The notes beneath the pieces were generated by a model, which was not told where the DNA came from, did not search any database, and worked only from the letters and a program-made list of their open reading frames with translations. DNA of 64,000 nt from Stachybotrys elegans (taxonomy: Eukaryota > Ascomycota > Sordariomycetes > Hypocreales > Stachybotryaceae), in contig JAGPNK010000003.1 of assembly GCA_020746835.1 (NCBI GenBank), positions 930,001 to 994,000 of the forward strand. The letters run 5' to 3'. Positions 19,256 through 32,127 of the stretch are shown here, piece after piece (positions within the stretch are counted from its first letter, which is position 1; each line of letters begins with the position of its first letter). Both the position numbers and the translations under genes were made by a program.

Positions 19256-22200
19256 CTACGTAAAAACCTCCTCTCCCAAATCCAGCCTTCCCACACTCCA
19301 GATCTCCTTCTCGTCGTCGGCTTCGTCGTTGGACAGGCCCAGTCCTCCCTGACCACCCTCCGCTTCCCTCCTCTCCCTGGCCTGCGCACCGAGCCTCATC
19401 GCGACGCGCTTGAAATAGTCGCCCATGCTGCGCTTGGTCATGGCTGGCAAGTCGGCGCCAGGGCCTGCCATGTACTTGTCAAAGATACGGCTCTCCTCGT
19501 CGGCTACGCTGAACAGCTCCACAAACGCCGCCTCGGCCGACAGCTTGACTGGAATGACGGGATCTCGCACGCTGGCGAAGATGGGAGGAGCCAGCAGCGG
19601 AAGATGGGGGCGCACCAGGTCCATGTCGGTGCGGCTAAGCGTGCGCACAACCACCAGCGCCAATCGTCGTGAGTCCACCGAGTTGCCTGGCTGGATGATG
19701 TTGGCTAGGGTCTCGAATATTTTCTTGGAATCATCGAAGTTCTTGGGCGGCGATGAGAGCAGAAGCTTTCCGGTCGCAAGAATATAGTTGTCGGCAATAA
19801 AAGGCTGGTGAAAGGTCAGTAAGCTTCGTTGTGACTTCGTCAAGTGAACTTACAGTCTTGTTGTACATGCCCTGGCACAGAATGTCGGGCAGCTCCTCCG
19901 CCAACGAGCTGTTGAGCAAAACATCCGATGACTCAACAAGCACAGCATTGAGGGCCAGAACAGACGAATTGCTAAAGTGCGTAGTTACCACTCGGTTCTT
20001 CAACAGTCCCATCGCGGCCTCCTCGGGAACATTCTTAATAAGAGCTCCCAAGAGTTTGGCATTGGTGACTGTCATCGTGCCGTCCTGTTCATCCGTCTCC
20101 ATATCGATCAATGACAGGACAGCCGTTCGCGATGCTTCGCCCATGTTGGCGCCTGCCTTGCTGATGACCTCGTAGAGCGCCTTGAGCATAGCGGTCTTGA
20201 CGCCCGGGTCAGATGTCTTGGAACCAGTAACGAGCTCCGCGATCAAGGGGTCGACACGAGGAGTGTACTTGATGAGGGTTCCCAGGGCCTTGGCAGCTCT
20301 GCTTCGGAGCACCTCGCTAGAGGTATCCGCGAGCGACTTGGCGAAGGTTCGCTGCAATTGTGGCAAGAAAGGCTTGAGAGCCGTAGGCATCTTCTCCAAG
20401 AGGTTGTTGAGCGTAAGCAGAATGGCAGCCTTGACTTCGGTAGCTCGTTCCGACACCACACGAATGAGGGGACCAGTGATTTGCGTAACGAAAGGCTTGA
20501 GCGAAGCCTCGCTGGTTCTGTCCACAATATCCGAGATACCCAACGCGGCCTGCACCCTCTGGTCGGCGGTACCATTCATCAAACCCTGCAAAAATATAGG
20601 GAGGATGGCATTGATACCCTTTGGCAGCTCGAATCCGCGCAAGCTGGCACCTGCCACGCCGACTCGCTGGAGAGTCTGGCGTGTTGAGATGACGAGCGCC
20701 TCCATCTCTTCCTTCTTGAGCTTCTTGGTGAACTCGGTGAGCGCGGCCCATGCTGCCTTGACAACATTCATATCACCATCGTCGAATGAATTGAGGAGAG
20801 ATCGAATGATATCCTGGTTGTATCGCGAGTAGTCAACGGAGGCAGAGCTGAAGAAGTTGCCCAAATGTCTCGCCGTAGCTGCTCTTCTGCGGTGGTCGTC
20901 GTGCTTGAGCAGTCCAAGTAGCACGTTCATGACTGTGTTCAAGCCATCGTACTCGTCGATCGACTGGATCACGGTGTCAAAAGACGTCTCCAGCTCGGCG
21001 CGAAGCTCGTCTTCGGGGCAGTTGATCTCGTTATCCATAAGCGAGTTGATGATGTTTGGCAGTCGTCTGTTCATAGCAGCGCCAGCCACCTGGGATAGAG
21101 ACGCCAGAGCCTTGGCATTGAAGGCAGAGATAGGCGGCGTGATGAGAGTAGGGATAAGATTCGGCAGGATAATATTCGACCGGGTTGTCTCCGTGAGGAG
21201 AGTGAGGAGTGCCTGCAATGCGTTGTCTGCATCTTCCTCGGAGCGAAGAAGGTTGAGCAGGAAGGGAAGAACCTGGTCGACAGCACGCTTGCCAAGGATT
21301 TGCTGCAAGGAATCGAAAGCCTCTGCAGCAGCTTCTCTGACCTCTGCATCCGAGTCGGTAAGAGCAGTGCGGACGACAGAGATGAGCGTCTTTTCGTGCT
21401 CCTCCAACGACTCGGGCGCAGCTGATCCAATGAGCTCGCGCAGGGCGAGACAAATACCTTGCTTGGAGTCGGAATCGGTCGAGGTTTGTAGTCCCTCTTC
21501 CAGACTGGGGAGCAGGCTCGCAAGGATACTGTCTCCGGCCTTGCGGATGAGCTCGCCGAGGGCATTGCTGGCAATGACCTTGTGCTCCATGTTGGAGCTG
21601 CCAAGTCTTCGGATGAGCAGCTGTGTGAGGGTAGGAACCAGTTCCTTGAGAGTCCTGGGGGTTGATACGAGAACCTTCCAGACAGCGATGGCTGCGGCAC
21701 GGACAGCGCCTGAAGTATCGCATCGGCAGACGTAGAGAGCTGAGAGAATCTTATTGCGCTTCTCCTCTCCGAGGACCTCCTTGAGCGATACGCTTGCCTC
21801 CTTGAGATTCTCTTCCTCCTCGTCCTCTTCTCCTTCGTCGCTGGCCTTGACACCTGTAAGGTTGAACAAGAGGTCACCAACAAGCTCGACGGAGCTGAGA
21901 CGGATGCGATAGCTGTCGTCGGCAAGACCACGTTCTAGCTCGGGCAGCAGGAGATCGACGGAACGAATGGCAAAGTTCTTGACGAGTAGGCGACCAGCTC
22001 GGAGAGCAGTATCGCGAATCGACTCGACATCATCTGCCAGACCAGCCAAGATAGGCGGCACAATACGGCCGAGATAATTGGCAAAGCTGTTTCCGAAGCA
22101 AACTGGCAGGAAAATGAAGAGGGACATGAATCCTTCGCGAACCGAAGGCTTCGAGGAGTCGACGTTTTGCAGGATAGTAGGGAGGGTCTCCTCCAGCCTC

Positions 22201-25200
22201 GTCGTTCCGAGACCGGCAAGCACCTCACTGAGGGCCTGAGCAGATCCAAGACGGTCGCCAGCTCCGGTGTCTGACTTGAGAGTCTCCATGAGGCCGGGAA
22301 TGAGATCAGGCAGTGCGTCCTCTCCCAGCTTCTCAACCAGTGATCCAAGTGCCCTGGAAGCGGTGGCACGAGTCGTAGGTACGGGATCCACGGCGGCAAT
22401 CTTGAGTCCTGCCACCAGGATGGGGAGATGAGTGATGAGGTCCTTCTTCTCGGTAAGGTGTGCCAAACTGCCGATGACCTGAGCTGCTTTGCGCTTCGTG
22501 TTTGATCGGTCGCCCAGACCGCGCTGCAGGATTCGAGTGACGAGTGCCAATGAAGGCGCATCGAGGTAGTGTACAAACTGCACTTTGATGAGGGAATCCA
22601 ATGCTTCATCGGTGTACTTCGTTGGATCGCTGAGAGCCTTGAGGAGAATGTCCACGAGGCTCTTGATTTCGGGGTTCGTAATAACATCACCGAATCGCTT
22701 CAAGCTTCTGTTGGCGGCCGCCCTAACTTCCTTGTGGCTGTCGTTGAGCACTCCAGTCAGGGGAGGGATGATCTCAGGCAGACTGCTAGCCAGCTGCTGG
22801 GGATCGAGGTAGGCCATAGCTCCCAGCAGGTCGCAGGCACCTCGCTTGCTTCGCCACTGCTGATCGTCGAGACCCTCCAAGAGTACAGGCATGATCTTCT
22901 TGACACCATAGGAGCTGAGCTTTCCGAAACAAGCTCTCGCCGCAGCCAGACAAGCATCGCGAACATCGGCGTTGGTATCGCCAAAACCTTGAAGTAGTTG
23001 AGGCACAATCTGGATAACATAAGGCTCGAACAGACGTCCCAGAATTGTGGCCAGGAGCTCGAAGGCAACAAGAGCAGCCTCGCGCTTGTTTGCTTCCTTC
23101 TTGTTCTCCATGGCGTCCTTGAGCGTTGACAGGATTCGGTATTCCCGAAGGGCCCGAATACCTCGACCGTGAACAAGTCCAGCCAAGCCATACGCAGCAC
23201 CTCGCTGAGTGGCATATTTCTTAGAATTGAGAAGCTCATCCATCACTTGCTGGAAGTACTTGGACGAGTTTTCCGGGTATGCCTGTATCAGAGGTGGCAG
23301 GCATTCCGCAATCGCGTATTGTACCGTCTCTGAAGGCGTGCTGAGTGTTGCCAATAGTCGCTCAATGACCACAGGAATCTTGGAGTCTCCAGGCTTCAGA
23401 TGGCGGGCCAGGGCACCATACATGATGATGACGGCCTCGTTGACGCGATCGGCTGCGTCGCTGTTCTTATCGGGCTGCTCCAGAGTGTGCTCAAACTTCT
23501 TCATGAGTGTCTCAACCATGGATTTGCCTTGAATCTCGATAGCCTTGACGGCTGCATCCAGCATTTCATCCCTGACCGACCCGTTCTTATCGCCCAATGG
23601 GCCGGATTGGATCAGGAAGTCAAAAAGGTCATCCAGTTGATTCACGTTGATGACAGGGCCGAGCTCCTTGAAGGCAGTTGCAATACCATGCCGAGCTTCC
23701 CAGGGATCGGAAAGATCCATCTTCTTTGGCATGCCGTATTCATCAAGCTGCTGGACTCTGGGCTTCGCCAGCTCATGGTACGATGACTTCAGCTCGGGCA
23801 GCACCTCGTTTAATTTCTCGCGATGCAAAGAAGCTGCCTCAGCCAGCGACCGCGCAGCCGCCCGACGAAGCTGGCCATCCTTGCTGCTGAGGAATGACAG
23901 CATTCTCATAGGAACGTCAGGTCCGACGGTGAATTCACCCTCCTCCCAGACTTCTTTTCCGAGCTCTTGGTTCTCCTCGATATCATCGTGACATGCCAGC
24001 CAGATCTCATCGAGGTACTCAAGGTCACTCATGTCAACTTCAGCGCTGATTGACTGAAGCACTGTAGTCCGAACACTGCCGTGAGGAACGATGGCTCCCT
24101 TGGCTAGCACGTTGATTTCGTCGCGGTTCATGTTGGGCGCGATGCATCGGCACATGTCTGCGAAACAATCCTTGATAATCTTGTAGTGTTGGCCATGAGT
24201 TTGCATCGACTCGATGAGGATCGTCAAGAGTTCGGCACGGGGGACTGCCTCGTCGGCGCAAACATCGGTATGGAAGGACAGGATTTCCACAGCCAAGACG
24301 AGCTGCGCGTCTCGGTCATCAGCGTTTTCTCCGGTACCTCCTTTCCTGAGAACATCAAACAGCAGTGGGACCGCATATATCAGGGAGACGGCGTCAAACG
24401 GTCTCTGCTCGCCAGCGAACCGCAGACGATATAGAACTCGGGTGACGAGATCCTCGAGGGGCTCCTGACTGAAGTTTTCTGGGAGAGTTACGCCGCGCAG
24501 CCGCAAAGTAGCAACACCGATGAATTGTCTGATCGGGCCGAGCCTTGCGGCCACCTTCTCCGAACAGGTAATGTAGGCCAGAGACGTGACGTCTCCGATA
24601 ATGAGGCTTGCCCCGGCGTCTGTTATTTCCAGGAGAAGTCGAACGGCGTCACCGAGCCAAAGAGTGGCTTCGGTTGGTGGGCCTGTAGCGAGAGCTTCGA
24701 TGATGCCAACACCCCGGAGGAGCCTGGCCTCGAGCTCTCTGACCGACTCTCTGATCTGAGCTTCTTTCTTGAGCTGAGCATTGACCTTGGCATTCTCTTC
24801 AGCGGTCAACTTGCGCTGTTGGCCCTTCTTCTGTTGGATCTGGCTCCTGAGCTCTTCCTCCCACTTGAGGATATCATAATCCTTGGTGTTTTTATTCGGC
24901 ACCGTGTTCTGGGACTTCTTCGACAGCACGTCTACAAAGCAGGTGCCCTCTGGTGTCCGGTAGATTGCGGCCTCAACAGGACCGATGCCCTTGAGCTGCT
25001 GAGCATCCAGATCGCGGCTGACGAGCTCCATAATACGAGGAACCATGGTCTCAGGGGCAACGAAGGCAAGATCAGCAGCGGCGTTGTACGCTGCTTTCTT
25101 GATTGCTTGGTTCTGCTTTGTATGTTAGCATCGTCTCTTCACTGACGTTTCGTATGTGTTGGGGCCATACCTGTTGGTCAAGAGTTGTTCTACGGCCAAC

Positions 25201-27431
25201 CTCGGCCAGAAGGTCCTTCTCATGTCTCCGGGCCAGATCACCAGGATCAAGCTCCATCCGCAAGCACAAATCAATCCAGCTTGAGCGGGGAACAAGCTCC
25301 GTGCGCGTGATGACAAGCATAGAGCAGGCTTGTGCTTCCAGTTGATCTTGTGTTGCTTGGCCACCAAGTTGCTGTAGCTCTTTAGGTGGCAAGCAGATAG
25401 CCTTGAGAACTTGGATGAGATTCTTGCTATTAATCTTCGACTCCTTCTCCTTGACGTCTTTCTGGTCGGTGTACTGCCATAGCCCTTCAAATATAAAATG
25501 AGGAATGTCGGCTGGCAATCGCGCGTAGAGATGCGAGAGCGTCTTTGTGGACTCTTGCTGGATCTTGGGAGGCACAGCCATGGAGGCAATAAGGTAAATC
25601 ATGGCCTCTGCCCAAGCAGTCACAGCCTCCTCATCTTTGCTATCCACGTGCTGGGCAATGAAGGCAAGCGCTCTACAGAGCCATTGAAGATCCTCTTCAG
25701 CTGTGAGCTTTGTGTAGATCCGAGAATTCAGGAGGAAGGCCTGCTTTTGTGCAAGGGACAAGGCTTGCTTGGGAATGGCGGCCTTTGACAACGCTATAGC
25801 CGCGGACGAGTCGGGGTATTGGCGCGTGATGATTGCGGACTCGGCTGTGACGATGTATGCACCGACAACCAGGCCATTCTGAGCTGCTGAAGGGGCATTG
25901 GAAGTGACTTCATTCAGAACATCGACAAGTTTAGGCGTCACAGCGTCAACGAAGGAGATCGCTGCAGTGTTAGGCTCGTCTGTATCTAAAGTATGCAAGA
26001 TCTGACCAACGCGCAGGAGCCACAGCCTGCGCGAAGCGGGTTTCTTGTCCGCCAGTCCTTTCGTTATCACATCCAGCACGGGCTTGGCCACTTCTCCTTT
26101 GAGCTCAAATATGCGAGTAATGGCCCTTGCGCAAACCAGGGTTTCGGCTGCGAGGGCACCCTCGTTGCCCTCTTTGGATGCAACTGTTGCAACAGCAGAT
26201 GCCGCCCTCTCGGCGCTGGGCAGGGACATGGGAATCGCCTCGAGCATCTCGGAATGAAGGACTCGGTGGTCGGGAGAGGTGAGCTTGCCCGACTTGAGAG
26301 GGTTAGCAATTTCCTCAACAACATGGTCGAGAGCTGCGGAATCGTGGCACCGCGTCACGATGATGCGGAAGGCTGAGACAGCACCATTGCGGACTGTGGC
26401 ATTGCTGGATTTGATGCTGGATAGCAAAGGCTTCAGCAGTTTCTTGTCAAGGATGACGGAGAGATCCAGGGAATCGGGCAGGGAAGTGATAAATCGGTGT
26501 AGAACGTTGCTGAGTATAACCTCTGGGGCGCGCAAAAGACCCTTCTCGATGGGGGGTATCACATCTTTCTCGATCTCAGACAGGCTGGCAAAATCGGAGA
26601 AGAAATCGGCGAGGCCAGAAGCGATATGTTCGGGCAGTTGAGTCCTCGATCCGATAATCTCTCGGGTGTAGAAATCGTAGTACTTGGGCTTCAGTAACTC
26701 CAGTGTCGTCTTAAGTTCGGGTTGGCGGGAGCAAACCCCTGCGATGATGCCAAGAATAAGGCCGTTCTTGGGAGAAGGGTTGGCAGACTTGGTGGTCAGG
26801 GCCGCTACAGCAGCCTCAACCCTCTTGGGACCCGATTCAGAGGCCGTGAAGAGCTTTCGGAAGCCTCGTCTCGTGACAACCAGTGACGAGTGGGCAATGT
26901 TGCCTCGCGTGGTCGTTTGTAGGCATTTGTCGAGGCAATCGGCGTCGCTTAGGAGAATGTCGGATCCGACCTGCTCCCACAGATCAGAGGTTGCGAGGTT
27001 CTGCATGAGCAAGCTGCACCACTCCATCAAAACAAAGGCACTGGAAACAGCGATGGCGGGTTTGGCGGATTCTTGTCGCAGGACCTTGACGAGAGAGGCA
27101 AGGGTCTTGGGCTCGATGCCACGGGTGATGAGGACGGTGAGACATTTCTGCACGGCTGTTCGAGATTCGCGATCCTGGTAGTAGGCGTGGGTGCCGAAGA
27201 GGAGTTGCAGGATCTTGGGAGTGTAGCTCTGGTCAATGGCTAGAGACAGGTCAGCCACAGTTGCGGCGCCAGCGAGGGCGGACACGGGGGGACCATACAG
27301 TTGTTTCTGACGCCCTCCTCAATGGAATGCAGCTGGGCGATTCGCAGGACGGTGGAGGAGGCGGCGAGTGCTTTCTGGGCGGCAGCCAGGTCGAAGCTGG
27401 CGGAAGCTCCGTTGACCTCGGATTCAGTCAT
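19256..27431 (-). CDS. GCN1: Translational activator GCN1
   Basis: Exons 27299-27431, 25171-27239, 19854-25112 and 19256-19804 join to 2669 residues, essentially the length of yeast Gcn1. The protein is almost entirely HEAT repeats. The central part (about residues 1340-1800) is the eEF3-like region, for example GLDDQQWRSKRGACDLLGAMA and the repeat LPEIIPPLTGVLNDSHKEVR. Known role: Gcn1 with Gcn20 sits on stalled or collided ribosomes and passes the uncharged-tRNA signal to the kinase Gcn2 through its RWD domain, switching on general amino-acid control. The first intron (27240-27298; donor GTATGG, CTGAC branch) restores the frame between RNN and SIDQSYTPK, so no frameshift is needed. The 3' end faces the C2H2 gene with 253 bp between stops. 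Confidence 0.96.
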
Positions 27432-28031
27432 GGCTGCGGCGGAGGGAGTCGGTGCAGGATATTGCTGGTATTGACGAAATCATCGGGGGCTACAATATTC
27501 TAACCTGCCGGCCGACGCATGAAACGGGCCCGTCTTGAACGAAGGGACCCAGGCGACGTGGTTCGGAGGGCGGAATGTCGTCGCGGTGGCTTGGGTAAGT
27601 ATAGTACAAATGCAGGCATCTCGACAGCAGGATCGAAGCACCCCACATCAAGATTCGACAGAATTATTGCCCCGCAGTTAGGTTTTCACCGCCCACCAAA
27701 AACTCGAATACCTACCTGTGAACAGCACCTCCGGTAGCAGCCAATCAGTACATTTCTCAGCGCACAACTTTGGCTGCCAGCTTTGAGCACGGCCACGGGC
27801 TGCCTAAGGTACAGGTAGGTATGCCTCATTTTGACTCATCATGAGTGCGCGTACAACCAAAGTTACAGCATGCTAGCTGCTCTCTACTGCACACTCTTTT
27901 CATCATCATGACAAGACCTCAACGCCAAGGTTTCTGTGCATCTATCAAGCCTTCTACACCAAGCCCCAGGGGTTCATCTAACTAATACCACCCGAGTAAA
28001 TCTCGGAACTTCGTCTGGATCATGTTGCCGT
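27432..28031. promoter_or_regulatory. GCN1 upstream region
   Basis: These 600 bp lie between the NAD+ synthetase stop and the GCN1 start, both on the minus strand. They carry several TACCT/AGGTA motifs (27709-27716 and 27805-27822) and no credible open frame. Nothing else was recognised. Confidence 0.45.
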
Positions 28032-31000
28032 CTACGACCTGCTCTTCAGCTTCTCCTCCATCTCCTCGACATGCGCTCGAATCTTGTCAAACTGCCAAGG
28101 CCAATTGACTACGTACAGGAAAGGCCGTAGACTAGATGAAAGGGTTAGTAACTGCACCACTGTAGCATGCTGGCATGTTCTTACTCGTGTCGGTTGTCGT
28201 CTGGATTGTATGATTCGAGGTGCCTATCCAATACAGTCAGCGGCCTTACATTCTCCCAATCCAATTTCTCATGACTTACACGCTTGGGGTCAGAATGGTA
28301 CTCTTGTGGCGGGAGATGGCACTAATCCCATGTCAGTGCGCTGCTCGCATCACCTAGACCGGCCGATGCACTCACTAAAATCGGAAGAATTTAAAGACCT
28401 TGTCTGCGATCTCTCGTGGTCCGAATCCTGGTCTGTTTTTCCACTCAGACAGCAGCCGCAGGTAGCAGGACCACGGTCCCAGCTTGTGGACCTTCCTCAA
28501 GATACTACATTCATGTCATTAGCAGGAACTAAGGGCAAGGAAGAAGAAGAACGCTTATCATACCCAAAGTCTGACAGCTCCTTGTATGTCAGGCCCATCT
28601 CTTCCTCATCGGACTGAATGCCGGCCGAAAGTGGGAGCAGCTCAGCTGTCGGAGTCGCCTCGATGAACTCCGTCATGATTGGCATATCCCACTTCTCGCG
28701 AGCCCATCTCTGGAAGTTGAGTGCGTCCGTCTTGGAAATGGAGCCCAAGGGCGAAAGGTCGGCGGAGCTGGCGTCGTACTATGTGCGCGCGCATGTCAGC
28801 TTTTCTTCGATTTACGTCCAATGATGACAACAATTTACCTTTGTGTAGTATCCCCGTAGGTTCTCTACCATCTGGTTAACAAGGTATCATGCACCATAGC
28901 ACACGTGTTCACATACCGTCTACATTGCCGGAGCCCAACACTAGGAGTGCAGAGCCGGCTCTGGGTAGACCTCTGGCCTGAGTCGACAACTGAGCAAGCT
29001 CGTAGGAGACGACCAATCGGTTTCGGGCCTGGATGTTCTGCTTGGCAAGACTTTCGCCAGCGGTTCCTCCTTCGACCTCGAATTTGGGCTGGAACCCTCC
29101 GAAAGCGTCCGCGATCAGAGACTCGTGTGCTATGACGACCTTGTCGATATCGAGGTCTGTGTGGTATGCCCCTATCTCGGCAGACAATCTCTTGGCCCCT
29201 GGGAGGTGTCAGCACTGTTCTTTATAAGAAGCCCTCAGTGTTAAGCATACTTGAGCGCGTCTCTTCGGAGCTGTTGACTGTGCCCATGTAGCATGTGTGC
29301 AGGATCTTGGAGACAATCTCCTTGGGAGATTCGGGGGTGTAGTCAGGGATGCCAACGACGCGTCGCAAATCCTTGAGTGTGCTCTCCTCTCCCTTCTGAA
29401 TCGACTTGTAGACCAGCTTGCACATGCCATAGACGAAGAGTGCCACGGTCGAGCTGTCTGCACCACCAGACAGCGCCAAGAAGAAGCCAGGACTGGATGT
29501 ACGAGTAAGGTACTGGAACAGATACACAGCAGTCGCGAGTTGAATTTCCTCCATGGGCTCCAGCAGCTGAATGGGCCGTTCGGTGGCAATCTCAGCGTTG
29601 GAGAGGTAGATCTCCGAGCTCGGCCGGCTGAGGGTGACATCGCACTCGATACGAGGATACTCCAGCTGCTGAGCAGCCTGGAGGTTGCGGCTATGGCTGG
29701 AGCGGTAGCTGCGCACGCGACCGAGGTCGACGGTTGCGACCGTCACCTCGACTGGTAGGAGGGAGAACTGGGAAGACTGGGCCAGGACTTCGCCGTTTTG
29801 GATGATCATGCTGCTTCCATCGCTGGGATGTGTCAGCGACAACATTTTTGTATGCTCGGACTGTGTGGTACATACTACATCATGCGAGCCTCGCCATCAA
29901 GACCCTGACTCGTCAATATCCGTCTGGATTGGGGAGAGATTTTCGCAGCACCCGCTTACCGTGGCGTTGGCATAGATGTAAAGTCCACCATTGCTTCTGG
30001 TAGAGTTGACAATGAGATCGAGCTTTTTGCCCAGCTTGCGCAGCTCTGCGTGAGAGGCGCTTGAATTCTGAACCAAGGGTTAGACGGGATGGGTTACTTC
30101 AGGTTAGGAGAGGCTGTACCAGGATAATCTCGGCACCGTTGACTAGAAAAACAGAGGGTCAGTAAGGCAAGGAACTCAGAGTAAGATTGCGAGTACATAC
30201 GGCCAGAGAAGATGGATGGGTTCCTTGGGACGAACTACAAGAAGAGCATCAGCCATGTCGAGTTTGCTGCAGCATCCGAGTGCAACCAGATGCTCACCAG
30301 CTCTTCGCAAGTCTCGCAAGTAACAGACGTATCTGGCGTCTCCAGAATAAAGTCCCCAATGGGGACAGACTTTTGCGAGGTGACTTTGACGACAACAGGA
30401 ATGAGCTTGTACGACTCGACCTGTCTCTCCTTGGTCCACGGGGTGAAGTGACGGGGCTCTCGATATAGTCCATCTCCAGCCATTGCTGGGTTCTAGGTCA
30501 GCAGGGCAAATGAGATGATGATCCGGTATCTATAGACAAACCCTGCTTTGCTCTGATACCGAATACCCGTCGATAGGTGCAGAGCACTCTGCAGTTGAAC
30601 TGGACATTTCTGTGCCGGACGCCCATGCCAAGATCAATCAGCATGTCCTGGCAAACGGGATCCGCGATAATCTCCGCGAGGACTTCCCAGCTGTGAAACT
30701 CGGTATCACTCTTGGAACGAAAGCGTTAGCGACCTCTGGCCGATGGCGGAGGGCCAAGGCGATTAATTACCTCCAAGTGGTGATCAAGACATCCTGTCAA
30801 GCGGTTAGCCAAAGCACGACTGGCCAACGTGCGATCCATCTGGGCATACCATAGCCTGGGATTTCCAGCTCGGGACCAGTACGCAGCGTGGCTCCCTTAT
30901 CCTTGGCGATGCGAATGGACTCAAGGATGCGGTCCCGATTGCCTCGGAAGTCCAGCGGGACACTTGGCAGCGAGGCTGCGGCGACCGTGATGAATTCCAT
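28032..31000 (-). CDS. QNS1: Glutamine-dependent NAD+ synthetase
   Basis: Sixteen exons join to 709 residues: 30850-31000, 30771-30793, 30542-30710, 30298-30485, 30201-30234, 30120-30142, 29960-30067, 29876-29904, 29251-29822, 28917-29198, 28839-28864, 28564-28778, 28376-28504, 28280-28321, 28185-28223 and 28032-28131. The enzyme makes NAD+ from nicotinic acid adenine dinucleotide, ATP and glutamine. The N-terminal half is a nitrilase-fold glutaminase: Glu in [10 protein letters not shown] (about 44) and nucleophile Cys in TCEELFVP (about 174). The C-terminal half is the ATP-dependent synthetase with the pyrophosphate loop LSGGADSS (about 360) and [23 protein letters not shown]. All 15 introns are 52-63 nt with GT-AG ends. 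The start GCCATGG is a strong context. It is divergent from the helicase gene. Confidence 0.95.
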
Positions 31001-32127
31001 GGCTGGTCTGCTGGGCCAAGGAGCAAGTGAGGTTGAGATATTGTCTATAGTGTTTAATAACTCAACGGGTGCACCAAAGACATGGCATGAGTTAAGAAAT
31101 ACATCATGTACAGTACAGTACAAAGTATAGCGGTTGAGTCATCAGCCAATGCTGATAATTAGCTCGGTGGGCCACTGTGCTATGCCACGAAACGGCGGGA
31201 GGGGGCTGGGAGGCAGACTCAAGGGAGCTAGAATTACCTAAAAACATATTATTTCTTTTTATTGGTTTGGGCTAATATCCCTATCTATAACATTGAGGGC
31301 ACCTTACCACACTCAAAGGGATAGCCACAGCAACTTGGCGGTAATCGTATGAGTCCAAGGTGAAAATTGGGGCCGCCTGCTAGGTACTTGGTAGGCAGGC
31401 GTGCAAACAGTGGAAAACAAAGTACCGCGGGGTCAAACCCACCAGTCGGGACGATTATGACATGGGCAGGTACCTAATGCCGCCCTACTACCTGTAACCT
31501 GGTACGTTGAGGTAATGGAACCTCCCGTCGTCATTCCCTGCATGCGTCAACCTTGGATACTTACCATATCCTTCAACAACAACTCGCTCACCTTTTATCC
31601 TATTTCTTCTCATCCAATCTCCCTTGCGCATGGTCGACCCTGATTTGCTCCGTCACCGACACCCAGTCGCCTCTTCCTTCACCAGCAGCCTCCGCCTGGG
31701 CTGGGCCCTGACTCAAATCCATCGAACGGCCTTCTCGCCCGACCCGTTGGCCTGGCTGCATGAGGTAGGCCTACCGACGGGACCTCAAGACTGCTAGCTG
31801 CTGGCTGCTGTGCGTTGCGGCTGCTGCTGCGTCATTGGTTGCAGCCTCCAAGCCTAGCCATATCGACTGGCCAAACAAGGCTTTTTTCCATCTACTCCCA
31901 CAAAGACGCGCATCAAGAGCAACACATTCAACAAACCTTGGTTGACGCGTCCCCTCCCTCCCTCCCTCCCTTCCTTCTGGTATTCTTCTTCTATCGGATC
32001 CCAGGAAATTTTTTCTCCGTATTTATTCTTCCAATCCCTGATATCAGAGCAGGGTGTTGTATCGTTTGCCTTCATATCTTAGCTCTTCTTCCTCTCATCG
32101 CACCTTGTTTCTCGTCCCTTCTTCCCC
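31001..32127. promoter_or_regulatory. Bidirectional region between QNS1 and the DExH helicase
   Basis: These 1.1 kb lie between divergent genes. They hold an AT-rich patch at 31230-31300, a cluster of AGGTA/TACCT motifs at 31383-31515, and a pyrimidine-rich leader with a CCCT repeat near 31947-31970 just before the helicase start. No gene was found. Confidence 0.5.

Noticed and set aside
27240..27310. Apparent frameshift in a C6 run near the GCN1 N terminus
   Set aside because: A 59-nt intron with GTATGG donor, CTGAC branch and CTAG acceptor joins the two frames and gives a natural sequence, so no indel is needed.
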